NCBI GenBank assembly: GCA_041397845.1
Contig: JAWKVW010000007.1
Coordinates: 62,001-126,000 of the forward strand
Direction: 5' to 3'
DNA length: 64,000 nucleotides
Origin: JAKPQE01 sp041397845
Lineage (GTDB): Bacteria; Pseudomonadota; Alphaproteobacteria; Rhizobiales; JAKPQE01
A program made the position numbers and the translations under genes. Positions 8,686-16,477 of the stretch are shown piece by piece. How positions within the stretch are numbered: position 1 is the first letter of the stretch; the number at the start of each line of letters is the position of its first letter. The notes beneath the pieces were generated by a model. That model was not told the DNA's origin. It ran no database searches and worked only from the letters and a program-made list of their open reading frames with translations.

Positions 8686-9198
8686 TCAGAGCCGATAGCG
8701 GATCTGATCGGTCCAGAAGCGCTCGAGACGCAGCAGCGCCTTGTTGAGGTCGCGGAAGTCTTCGGCGCCGATGCCGCCGACCTGTTCGATCGAGGCGATG
8801 TGGCGCTGGTAAAGACGGTCCACGACTTCGGCGATGGCACGGCCGTCTTCGGTCAGCGAGACGCGGACCGAGCGGCGGTCGACCTGCGAGCGCTCGTGGT
8901 TGATGAAGCCGGAATCGACCAGCTTCTTCAGATTGTAGGAGACGTTCGAGCCGAGATAGTAGCCGCGGCTACGCAGCTCGCCCGCCGTCAGCTCGGCATC
9001 ACCGATATTGAACAGCAGAAGTGCCTGCACGCTGTTGACATCGGAACGACCCATGCGGTCGAACTCGTCCTTGATGACGTCCAGCAAACGACGATGAAGT
9101 CGCTCGACGAGGTGCAACGCCTCAAGGTAAAGCGGCTTCACTTCTGCCGATTCCCCAGCATCGGCGAATAGTTCCGCTGCCCGCTTTGCGTTGATCAT
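8686..9198 (-). CDS. ldtR: MarR-family regulator, LdtR-like
   Basis: A 170-residue winged-helix regulator. The N-terminal helices (VKPLYLEALHLVERLHRRLL) lead into the wHTH core (VNSVQALLLFNIGDAELTAG, GYYLGSNVSYNLKKLVDSG, HERSQVDRRSVRVSLT), where DRRSVRVSLT is the MarR wing. LdtR in Liberibacter and Sinorhizobium controls an L,D-transpeptidase and osmotic tolerance; such an enzyme gene lies two genes away here. ATG at 9198 is preceded by AGAGAGG. Upstream sequence carries a CtrA-like box (9291-9305). Assignment to LdtR rests on sequence recollection plus neighbourhood. Confidence 0.85.
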   Translation of the reverse strand: MINAKRAAELFADAGESAEVKPLYLEALHLVERLHRRLLDVIKDEFDRMGRSDVNSVQALLLFNIGDAELTAGELRSRGYYLGSNVSYNLKKLVDSGFINHERSQVDRRSVRVSLTEDGRAIAEVVDRLYQRHIASIEQVGGIGAEDFRDLNKALLRLERFWTDQIRYRL

Positions 9199-9290
9199 CC
9201 GAATTGCCTCTCTGTAGATTTCTATTTTTTTATCCCACCTGTAGCCGGCACTATATGCCTGGCACACAAAAAAACGCTTAAGGGGCAAGC

Positions 9291-9305
9291 TTAAAAACGG
9301 ATTAA
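9291..9305. promoter_or_regulatory. CtrA-like box upstream of ldtR
   Basis: TTAA at 9291-9294, seven bases, TTAA at 9302-9305: an exact match to the CtrA consensus TTAA-N7-TTAA, with another TTAA at 9278-9281. It is about 93 bp upstream of the ldtR start. Binding is inferred. Confidence 0.45.
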
Positions 9306-9378
9306 CCGGCAAAAGTTGCCGGGTTGGGGGCCAGGAGGCGGTCAGGCGCGCGGCCGAAGCGCCGGCCCCGAGACGCGA

Positions 9379-9403
9379 AAACGGCCCCGCGAAGGGGCCG
9401 TTC
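9379..9403 (-). terminator. Terminator after 3-hydroxyisobutyrate dehydrogenase
   Basis: AACGGCCCC (9380-9388) and GGGGCCGTT (9394-9402) form a 9-bp stem around CGCGA-type loop bases; on the minus strand it is followed by TTCGCG after a short T run. It lies 40 bp past the predicted end of the valine operon. Confidence 0.65.
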
Positions 9404-9442
9404 GAGCATCCGTCCGGTTCACCGGCGCGCCGGCCGGCGATG

Positions 9443-10331
9443 TCATTCCTTGCCGCGCAGCATCCTGATGATGCCGGAGAAGTCGACGCCGTCATTGCCG
9501 GCGTTGCAGAACAGGCTGTAGAGCGCGGCGGCCTCGGCGCCGAGCGGGGTTGCTGCACCGGACGAGGCGGCGGCCTCCTGCGACAGCTTCAGGGTCCTTC
9601 AGCATCATGCCGGCGGTGAAGCCGGCCTGATAGTCGCGATTGGCCGGCGAGGCCGGAACAGGGCCGGGAACCGGGCAATAACTGGTCAAGGACCAGCACT
9701 GTCCGGAGGCAGTCGAGGCGATATCGAAGAGCTTCTGGCGGTCGAGACCGAGCCGGTCGGCGAGCACGAAAGCTTCCGAGACGGCGATCATCGAGATGCC
9801 GAGGATCATGTTGTTGCAGATCTTGGCGGCCTGACCGTTGCCGGGGCCGCCGGCGTGGACGATGTTGCGGCCCATCTCTCCAGAACGGGCCTTGCCGCCG
9901 CGAAGGCCCGGCAGTGCCGCCGACCATGAAGGTGAGCGTGCCGGCGGCCGCGCCACCGACGCCGCCGGAGACGGGTGCGTCAATCATACGCATGCCGGCC
10001 GCATCGGCACGGGCGGCGACGCGCGGGCGCTGTCGACGTCGATGGTCGAGGAGTCGATGAAGAGCGTTCCGGGACGGGCGTTGTCGATGACGCCGCCCTC
10101 GTCGCCGTAAACGGAACGGACGTGCTTGCCGGCCGGCAGCATGGAGACGACGACATCGGCGCCGGCGACCGTGTCGGCAATGGTGGCGGCATGGCGCCCG
10201 CCAGCCTCGACGAAGCGCGCGATGGCCTCGGCGGAGAGATCATAACCGGCGACGGTGTGGCCGGCCTTCAGAAGATTGGCGGCCATCGGGCCACCCATGT
10301 TGCCAAGTCCGATGAAGCCGATGGTCGCCAT
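9443..10331 (-). pseudogene. mmsB: 3-hydroxyisobutyrate dehydrogenase, three frameshifts
   Basis: Oxidises 3-hydroxyisobutyrate to methylmalonate semialdehyde with NAD in valine catabolism. All parts of a roughly 296-residue protein are present but in shifting frames: the Rossmann start ATIGFIGLGNMGGPMAANLL (from 10331), DAPVSGGVGGAAAGTLTFMV (near 9960), the catalytic region GPGNGQAAKICNNMILGISM with its Lys (near 9830) and the end GIIRMLRGKE, stop at 9443. Frame changes are near 9990, 9905 and 9600. Every family landmark is intact, so three consensus indels are at least as likely as genuine decay. Last gene of the operon. Confidence 0.85.
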
Positions 10332-10374
10332 CGCACCATTCCTCCCGTTCGTTGCCGCCGCCCGATCGTTGACG

Positions 10375-10782
10375 TCAGGCGTGCGCTTCCTGATGCACCC
10401 AGTATGTCAGCATGAAGTAGACGACGATCGTGACGAGGTGGAACACCACGAGGCCGAGATCGAAGCCGAAAATGTCAAACAGGCCGAGAAACATGACCAC
10501 CTGGGTCAGCGCCGCCAGCATCCACATGACGCTGCCCCAGGAGACGCCGAGCCAGAGACCGACGGCGGCGACAAGATCGAGGACGGCGAAATAGACCGTC
10601 GAGACGCGCCATTCGATGGTCATCTCGGCAAAGGCCTTGCCGCCGATCGGCAGGCCGAGAATGCGCAGCCAGTAGACCAGCCCGCCGAGCAGGAACAGCA
10701 GCGCGAGGCCGCGCAGATACCAGATCAGCACCACCTCGAAGGTCACGCGCGAGCGGGCTTTTCTTTCTTCCTGCAAACTCAT
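10375..10782 (-). CDS. DUF6163-like four-helix membrane protein
   Basis: A 135-residue integral membrane protein of unknown function, probably the alphaproteobacterial DUF6163 family. Four hydrophobic segments: VVLIWYLRGLALLFLLGGLV, VYFAVLDLVAAVGLWLGVSW, MLAALTQVVMFLGLF and LGLVVFHLVTIVVYFMLTYW. The first 12 residues are charged (SLQEERKARSR), putting the N-terminus in the cytosol. The ATG at 10782 would overlap the stop of the upstream hydrolase by 4 bp (ATGA) once a single extra T near 10820 is removed, which supports both the start choice and a sequencing indel in the neighbour. Confidence 0.72.
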   Translation of the reverse strand: MSLQEERKARSRVTFEVVLIWYLRGLALLFLLGGLVYWLRILGLPIGGKAFAEMTIEWRVSTVYFAVLDLVAAVGLWLGVSWGSVMWMLAALTQVVMFLGLFDIFGFDLGLVVFHLVTIVVYFMLTYWVHQEAHA

Positions 10783-11833
10783 CGTTCCAGCACCAGATCG
10801 CCGTCGGCCAGCGGCGCGAAAATAGCCGGCAACGTCCGCCTCACCGACTTCGGCAAGCGTTGCCGGTCGCCAGGCGGGGGCGTTGTCCTTGTCGAGGATC
10901 GCGGCGCGCACGCCCTCGAAGAAGTCGTGGCCGCGCATCACGCGCTCGACGATACGATATTCCATGCGCATGCAGTCGTCGAACGCCGCGAGACGACGGC
11001 CTTCGCGCATCTGGCGCAGGGTGACCTTGAGGCTGGTCGGCGAATTGCGGCGGATGGCGGCGGCGGCCTTGACGGCCCATTCGGCACTGCCGAGGGCATC
11101 AAGGCGGACGAGGATTTCCTCGATGGTCGGGGCGGAAAAGACCGCGTCGATCTCCGACTGGAAGCGGGCGGGAGCGGGCGCGCTTCGGCCAGACTTCGAA
11201 TTTCGCTATCGCAGCGTCGACGTCATCGGTCGCGGCAAGCTCGGCGGCGAGATCGTCGAGGCGCGCCGACGGGCAGGCATGATTGGCGATGCCGGTCCAG
11301 CGGGCATCCTCGAGGCCCATGCGGGCACCGGTCAGGGCGAGATAGGTGCCGACCTCGCCCGGCAGGCGCGGCAGGAACCAGGAGCCGCCGACATCCGGAA
11401 AGATGCCGATGCCGACTTCGGGCATGGCGAACATCAGCTTTTCCGAGGCGACGCGATGGGAGCCATGCAGCGACACGCCGACGCCGCCGCCCATGACGAT
11501 GCCGTCGATGAGGGCGACATAGGGCTTGGGGAAATGCTTGATGGCGGCGTTGAGGCGGTATTCCTCGCGATAGAAGTCGCGCCAGAGCTCGTTGCCCGAC
11601 CGGCCCCAGTCATAAAGATTGCGGATGTCGCCGCCGGCCGAGAAGGCCTTTTCGCCGCTGCCGCGCACGACGACATGATGGACCTTGTCGCTGCGGGCCC
11701 ATTTGTCGAGCCTGGCGTGGAGGGCGCGCACCATGTCGAGCGTCACGGCATTGAGGGCCTGCGGCCGGTTGAGCGTGACAAATCCGGCGGGGCCGCGGCG
11801 CTCGAACAGGATCTCGTCGGTCTTTGGAGCCAT
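10779..11833 (-). pseudogene. 3-hydroxyisobutyryl-CoA hydrolase (enoyl-CoA hydratase family), two frameshifts
   Basis: Hydrolyses 3-hydroxyisobutyryl-CoA in valine breakdown. The first 215 residues read cleanly from 11833: oxyanion segments GEKAFSAGGDIRNLYDWG and MGGGVGVSLHGSHRVASE, then MPEVGIGIFPDVGGSWFLPR, where Glu and Asp are the hydrolase residues that separate this group from hydratases. A frameshift near 11180 moves to FQSEIDAVFSAP...GHDFFEGVRAAILDKD, and a second near 10820 (TTTT for TTT) restores the end LVLER. Each is fixed by deleting one base. The corrected stop overlaps the next ATG, so the gene is probably functional. Confidence 0.85.
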
Positions 11834-11839
11834 CTCGGT

Positions 11840-12214
11840 TCAATTCCTAGCGAGGCGGTCGCCGACGGTCAGCGCCGTTACCAGCACGATGGCGTACCAC
11901 CACATCATCAGCGAGCCAATCAGATCGGCCATGGTCGAGGACAGATCGGGGAAAAAGTCGCAAAAGGCGATGAGCCCGCCGGCATAGCCAAAGAGGCCGG
12001 GAATGGCGAGGCCGGCGCCGAAGCGGGCGGCCTTGCCGGGCGAACAGGCATATCGCAGCAGGAGCGCGGTGACGCCATAGGCGATGATGCCGGTCACGAG
12101 CAGCAGCACGAGGAAATCGCCGGTATCGCCATCGAGCAGCCAGCCGCCCCAGATCCTGAGCACGAACATGGTCACGAGCCACATGGCGAAGCCGATGATG
12201 AGGCCGCGGCGCAT
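11840..12214 (-). CDS. Small four-helix membrane protein (DUF5367-like)
   Basis: A 124-residue hydrophobic protein with four predicted membrane segments: LIIGFAMWLVTMFVLRIWGG, FLVLLLVTGIIAYGVTALLL, FGAGLAIPGLFGYAGGLIAF and LIGSLMMWWYAIVLVTALTV. It resembles DUF5367 in size and layout but I cannot confirm that. It is 7 bp from the acyl-CoA dehydrogenase stop upstream and 7 bp from the hydrolase start downstream, so it is part of the valine operon. Function unknown. Confidence 0.65.
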   Translation of the reverse strand: MRRGLIIGFAMWLVTMFVLRIWGGWLLDGDTGDFLVLLLVTGIIAYGVTALLLRYACSPGKAARFGAGLAIPGLFGYAGGLIAFCDFFPDLSSTMADLIGSLMMWWYAIVLVTALTVGDRLARN

Positions 12215-12220
12215 CCGGCT

Positions 12221-13360
12221 TCAGTCCCTGAACAGGTCGCGGGCGATGATCAGGCGCATGATCTCGTTGGTGCCTTCGAGAATCTGGTGAACGCGGACAT
12301 CGCGCAGGTAACGCTCCAGCGGATAGTCGCGCAAGTAGCCATAACCGCCATGCATCTGCAGCGCCTCGTTGACGACGGCAAAGCCGACGTCGGTGGCAAG
12401 GCGCTTGGCCATCGCCGCGGTCGCGGTCGCACCCGGCGTCTTGGCGTCGACCATCATTGCGGCCTTGTGCAGCAGCAGGCGGGCGGCGGCGAGCTCGGTC
12501 GCGCCATCGGCCATGCGGAACTGCAGCGCCTGGAACTCGGCCAGCGCCTGGCCGAACTGGCGGCGCTCCTTCATGTAGGCGACAGCCCGGTCGAGCGAGG
12601 CGGCGGCGGCGCCAAGGGAACAGGCGCCAATGTTCAGGCGGCCGCCATCAAGGCCAGCCATGGCGATGCGGAAGCCGTTGCCCTCGCCGCCAACAAGGTT
12701 CGCGGCCGGCACGCGGCAATCCTCGAAAATGACGGCGGCGGTCGGCTGGCTCTTCCAGCCGAGCTTGATCTCCTGGGCACCGAAGGACAGGCCGGGCGCG
12801 CCCTTCTCGACGACGAAGCAGGAAATGCCCTTCGGCCCCTCGCCGCCGGTGCGGGCCATGACGACGTAGACGTCCGAGACGCCGCCGCCGGAGATGAAGG
12901 CCTTCGCGCCGTTGAGGACGTAGTCATCGCCGTCGCGGACGGCGCGGGTGCGCAGCGAGGCGGCGTCGGAGCCGGCGCCGGGCTCGGTCAGGCAGTAGCT
13001 GGCGAACCGGTCCATGGCGCAGAGCGCCGGCAGGTAGCGATTGCGCAGATCATCGCTGCCATAGGCATCGATCATCCAGGCGGCCATGTTGTGGATCGAG
13101 ATATAGGCGGCGGTCGAGGTGCAGCCGCGCGCCAGTTCCTCAAGGATCAGCGCGGCATCGAGGCGGGAGAGCGCCGAACCGCCGACGTCCTCGCGGACAT
13201 AGATGCCGCCGAAGCCGAGACCGGCCGCCTTGCGCAGCATCTCGACCGGGAAGAACGATTTCTCGTCCCACTCGCGGGCGAAGGGCTCCATCTCGGTCGC
13301 CGCGAAATCCGCCGCCATCTGGCGGATCAGCCGTTGCTCCTCGGACAGCTCGAAATCCAT
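12221..13360 (-). CDS. Acyl-CoA dehydrogenase, probable isobutyryl-CoA dehydrogenase
   Basis: FAD enzyme that introduces the 2,3 double bond in a short or branched acyl-CoA; with the following hydrolase and dehydrogenase, isobutyryl-CoA is the likely substrate. 379 residues with the three-domain layout: DFELSEEQRLIRQMAADFA at the N-terminus, FAD motif YCLTEPGAGSDAASLRT, ISGGG, DGGRLNIGACSLGAAAASLD, and the C-terminal QMHGGYGYLRDYPLERYLRD and ILEGTNEIMRL, whose Glu is the expected catalytic base. ATG at 13360 has GGGGAGG upstream; the open frame extends 11 more codons. Confidence 0.9.
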   Translation of the reverse strand: MDFELSEEQRLIRQMAADFAATEMEPFAREWDEKSFFPVEMLRKAAGLGFGGIYVREDVGGSALSRLDAALILEELARGCTSTAAYISIHNMAAWMIDAYGSDDLRNRYLPALCAMDRFASYCLTEPGAGSDAASLRTRAVRDGDDYVLNGAKAFISGGGVSDVYVVMARTGGEGPKGISCFVVEKGAPGLSFGAQEIKLGWKSQPTAAVIFEDCRVPAANLVGGEGNGFRIAMAGLDGGRLNIGACSLGAAAASLDRAVAYMKERRQFGQALAEFQALQFRMADGATELAAARLLLHKAAMMVDAKTPGATATAAMAKRLATDVGFAVVNEALQMHGGYGYLRDYPLERYLRDVRVHQILEGTNEIMRLIIARDLFRD

Positions 13361-13728
13361 GGCGCGCCTCCCCTTTCTTATCCTTGACGACAAGGCTTAT
13401 CGGCGGCTGCCGGGAGCGTCAATCTTGCGGCGAAACATCGGAACAGCGCGGCGAAAGCGATGGCTGCGAGCAGTGCGCGCGCAACGAGCCGCCAACGCAG
13501 CCAAGGCAACAGTCTAAACCGACCATACCAAAACAATACATTAGAAAACTATCATTCTAAAATTCCATCCTCCATATTCATCGCCAGACACACCATCAAT
13601 ACAATTACATACATAAACTTAAATTTTACCAGATTACCTGTTTATCCATCAAATACAGCCAAACCCGATGGCGCAATACGCGAGGAGCGCTAGCTATCGC
13701 GGGAAACAACCATCCGGAGCCAGACCAG
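13361..13728. promoter_or_regulatory. AT-rich divergent intergenic region
   Basis: 368 bp between the valine operon (minus) and the chemoreceptor gene (plus). From about 13510 to 13670 it is strikingly AT-rich compared with the genome, suitable for promoters of both. No coding sequence, no TTAA-N7-TTAA box and no convincing hairpin seen. Confidence 0.45.
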
Positions 13729-15210
13729 ATGTTTCTCAGCGCGCATTCCAACGACGACAAAGCAAAACTCGACGCCATCGGCCGGTCGCAGGCCCTCATC
13801 GAATTCATGCCGGACGGCACGATCGTGACGGCGAACGACAATTTCCTGTCGGCGATGGGCTATTCGCTCGACGAGATCCGCGGCAAGCATCATTCGATGT
13901 TCGTCGAAGCGAGCTATCGGGCAAGCCCGGAATACGCGGCATTCTGGAAGGCTCTCGGGCGCGGCGAGTATCAGGCGGACGAGTTCCGCCGGTTCGGCAA
14001 GGGCGGCAAGGAAATCTGGATTCAGGCGTCGTACAATCCGGTGTTCGACCGCGCCGGCAAGACCGTCAGGGTCATCAAGATCGCCACCGACATCACGACC
14101 GTGAAGCAGCGCAACGCCGTCTTCGAGGGGCAGGTCAACGCCATCAACAAGTCGCAGGCGGTCATCCACTTCGATCTCGACGGTACCATTCTTGATGCCA
14201 ACGACAATTTCCTTGCCGCGCTCGGGTACGCGCTGAACGAGATCCGCGGCAAGCACCACTCGATGTTCGTCGAGCCCGGCTATGCGGCGAGCGGCGAATA
14301 CCGCGCTTTCTGGGAAGCGCTCAGGGCCGGCACCTTCCAGGCGGGCGAATATCTGCGTCACGGCAAGGGCGGCAAGGCGATCTGGATCCAGGCGACCTAC
14401 AATCCGATCTTCGACGCCGCCGGACGGCCGTTCAAGGTCGTCAAGTTCGCCACCGACATCACCGCACAGGTCACCGAGCGCAAGCGCCGGGAAGAGGTGC
14501 AGCGGGAAATCGACAGCGACCTCGTCGAGGTCGTCGGCGCCGTCAACGAGGCGAACAACCGGGCCTCGACCGCCGCGTCGGCCTCGGTCGAGGCCTCGGC
14601 GAACGTGCAGACCGTGGCGGCGGCGGCCGAGGAACTCGTCGCCTCGATCGGCGAGATCAGCCGCCAGGTGACCCAGGCCGCGGACATCGCCAACAAGGCG
14701 GTGCAGCAGGCGACCAGTTCGGGGTCGATCATCAACGGCCTTTCAGAAGATGCCCAGAGCATCGGCGACGTCATCCAGCTCATCGACAGCATCGCCAACC
14801 AGACCAACCTTCTGGCGCTCAACGCGACGATCGAGGCGGCGCGGGCGGGCGAGGCCGGCAAGGGGTTTGCCGTCGTCGCCTCGGAGGTGAAGAACCTCGC
14901 CTCGCAGACGACCAAGGCGACCGAGGACATCTCCTCGCGCATCCTCTCGGTGCAGGAATCGACCGCCAACGCGGTGTCGGCGATCGACATGATCAAGGAC
15001 ATCATCAACCAGATCAGCGACATCTCGGCCGGCATCGCGGCCGCGATCGAGGAGCAGTCGGCGGTCACGCGCGATATTTCCGACAACATGCAGACCGCCT
15101 CGCGCGGGGTCGGCACGATCAACGAGAACGTCCAGGCGATTTCCGACTCGACGCAGCAGATCGACGTTGCCGCCCGCAAGGTGCGCGAGGCATCGCGCTC
15201 GATCGCCTGA
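13729..15210 (+). CDS. Soluble methyl-accepting chemotaxis protein with two PAS domains (BdlA-like)
   Basis: A cytoplasmic chemoreceptor: 493 residues with no membrane segment and no HAMP. PAS1 (about 17-123) and PAS2 (about 139-245) are close internal duplicates, sharing NDNFL, EIRGKHHSMFVE, GKGGK and IWIQA. The signalling domain (about 270-485) has the hairpin tip DSIANQTNLLALNATIEAAR and GEAGKGFAVVASEVKNLA that contacts CheA/CheW. The layout matches Pseudomonas BdlA, a PAS-PAS-MCP biofilm dispersal protein; ligand and output here are unknown. No che genes adjoin. ATG at 13729 has GGAG 9 bp upstream. Confidence 0.88.
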   Translation: MFLSAHSNDDKAKLDAIGRSQALIEFMPDGTIVTANDNFLSAMGYSLDEIRGKHHSMFVEASYRASPEYAAFWKALGRGEYQADEFRRFGKGGKEIWIQASYNPVFDRAGKTVRVIKIATDITTVKQRNAVFEGQVNAINKSQAVIHFDLDGTILDANDNFLAALGYALNEIRGKHHSMFVEPGYAASGEYRAFWEALRAGTFQAGEYLRHGKGGKAIWIQATYNPIFDAAGRPFKVVKFATDITAQVTERKRREEVQREIDSDLVEVVGAVNEANNRASTAASASVEASANVQTVAAAAEELVASIGEISRQVTQAADIANKAVQQATSSGSIINGLSEDAQSIGDVIQLIDSIANQTNLLALNATIEAARAGEAGKGFAVVASEVKNLASQTTKATEDISSRILSVQESTANAVSAIDMIKDIINQISDISAGIAAAIEEQSAVTRDISDNMQTASRGVGTINENVQAISDSTQQIDVAARKVREASRSIA

Positions 15211-15255
15211 GGAATGCCAGCGGGCGGCTCCAGGCCCTCACCAGTCGCCCGTCAA

Positions 15256-15292
15256 GGCAATGCCCGGATGCGCAAGCGTCCGGGCGTTTGCC
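15256..15292 (+). terminator. Terminator after the chemoreceptor gene
   Basis: Long hairpin: GGCAA plus GCCCGGA (15256-15268) pairs with TCCGGGC plus TTGCC (15279-15292), followed by TTTCCC. It lies 45 bp after the chemoreceptor stop. Confidence 0.65.
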
Positions 15293-15393
15293 TTTCCCGG
15301 CCGGACGGGACGCGGCAATACCCGTCCCGCCCTTTCACCCCTCGCCCTGCGGTGCTAGTGTCCGCGCCCAAAAGAAGGAACGGGAGCAGGACC

Positions 15394-16431
15394 ATGGAGC
15401 ACGGTTCGGGCGGACGACAGAGCTTCAACGCCGACCTCGGGGCAATCCTTGCCGGACGGCGGATGCGGCGCAGCCGGCGGGCCGACTGGACGCGGCGGCT
15501 GGTGCGCGAGACGACGCTCACGGTCGACGATCTCATCTGGCCGATCTTTGTCCTCGACGGCGAGAAGCGCCGCGAGACGGTCGCCTCGATGCCGGGGGTC
15601 GAGCGGCTGAGCATCGACGTTGCCGTGGCCGAGGCGGAGCGGGCAGCCAGGCTCGGCATCCCGGTCATCGCGCTCTTTCCCTATACCGACCCGGCCCGCA
15701 AGACGCCGGCCTGCGAGGAAGCCTGGAACCCGGAGAACCTCGTCTGCCGGGCGACGCGGGCGATCAAGCAGGCGGTGCCGGAGATCGGCATCATGCTCGA
15801 CGTGGCGCTCGACCCGTACAACTCGCTCGGCCATGACGGCCTTGTCGAGGGCGAATGCGTGCTCAACGACGAGACGGTCGAATGCCTCATCGCCCAGTCG
15901 CTGGTGCAGGCGGAGGCGGGCTGCGACATCCTTGGTCCGTCCGACATGATGGACGGGCGGATCGGCGCCATCCGCGCCGCGCTCGAGGCGCACGGCTTTG
16001 CCGATACGATGATCATGTCCTATGCCGCCAAATACGCCTCGGCGTTCTACGGCCCGTTCCGCGATGCGGTCGGCTCCGGCGGCATGCTGAAGGGCGACAA
16101 GAAGACCTACCAGATGGACCCGGGCAATACCGACGAGTCGATCCGCGAGGCCGAGCTCGACGTCGCCGAGGGCGCCGACATGATCATGGTCAAGCCGGGC
16201 ATGCCCTATCTCGACGTGCTGTTCCGCCTGAAGCAGACCTTCGCCATGCCGACCTTCGCCTATCAGGTGTCGGGCGAGTACGCGATGATCAAGGCGGCAG
16301 CGCTGAACGGCTGGCTCGACGGCGACAAGGCGATGATGGAAAGCCTGATGGCCTTCAAGCGCGCCGGCGCCGACGGCATTCTCACCTATTTCGCGCCGGC
16401 GGTGGCAGAGCGGCTGCGGGCCGGCGCCTGA
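15394..16431 (+). CDS. hemB: Delta-aminolevulinic acid dehydratase (porphobilinogen synthase)
   Basis: Condenses two 5-aminolevulinates to porphobilinogen in haem synthesis. 345 residues; the TIM barrel shows LIWPIFVLDG near the N-terminus, the metal region DVALDPYNSLGHDG, the first active-site lysine in MSYAAKYASAFYGPFRDA and the Schiff-base lysine in ADMIMVKPGMPYLD. The usual zinc Cys triad is replaced by Asp-type residues (VALDPYNSLGHDG, no DVCLCEYTDHGHCG), as in magnesium-dependent alphaproteobacterial enzymes. ATG at 15394 with GGGAGCAGG upstream; frame is open further upstream but without similarity. Confidence 0.95.
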   Translation: MEHGSGGRQSFNADLGAILAGRRMRRSRRADWTRRLVRETTLTVDDLIWPIFVLDGEKRRETVASMPGVERLSIDVAVAEAERAARLGIPVIALFPYTDPARKTPACEEAWNPENLVCRATRAIKQAVPEIGIMLDVALDPYNSLGHDGLVEGECVLNDETVECLIAQSLVQAEAGCDILGPSDMMDGRIGAIRAALEAHGFADTMIMSYAAKYASAFYGPFRDAVGSGGMLKGDKKTYQMDPGNTDESIREAELDVAEGADMIMVKPGMPYLDVLFRLKQTFAMPTFAYQVSGEYAMIKAAALNGWLDGDKAMMESLMAFKRAGADGILTYFAPAVAERLRAGA

Positions 16432-16477
16432 GGGCCGGACGCGGAGCGCCCTCCCCTCGCGAGCCGGCGGAGCGGCC

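Noticed and set aside
10883..13387. 834-codon open frame on the plus strand across the valine operon
   Set aside because: Antisense to three recognisable genes; arises from strong GC3 bias. No family motif in it.
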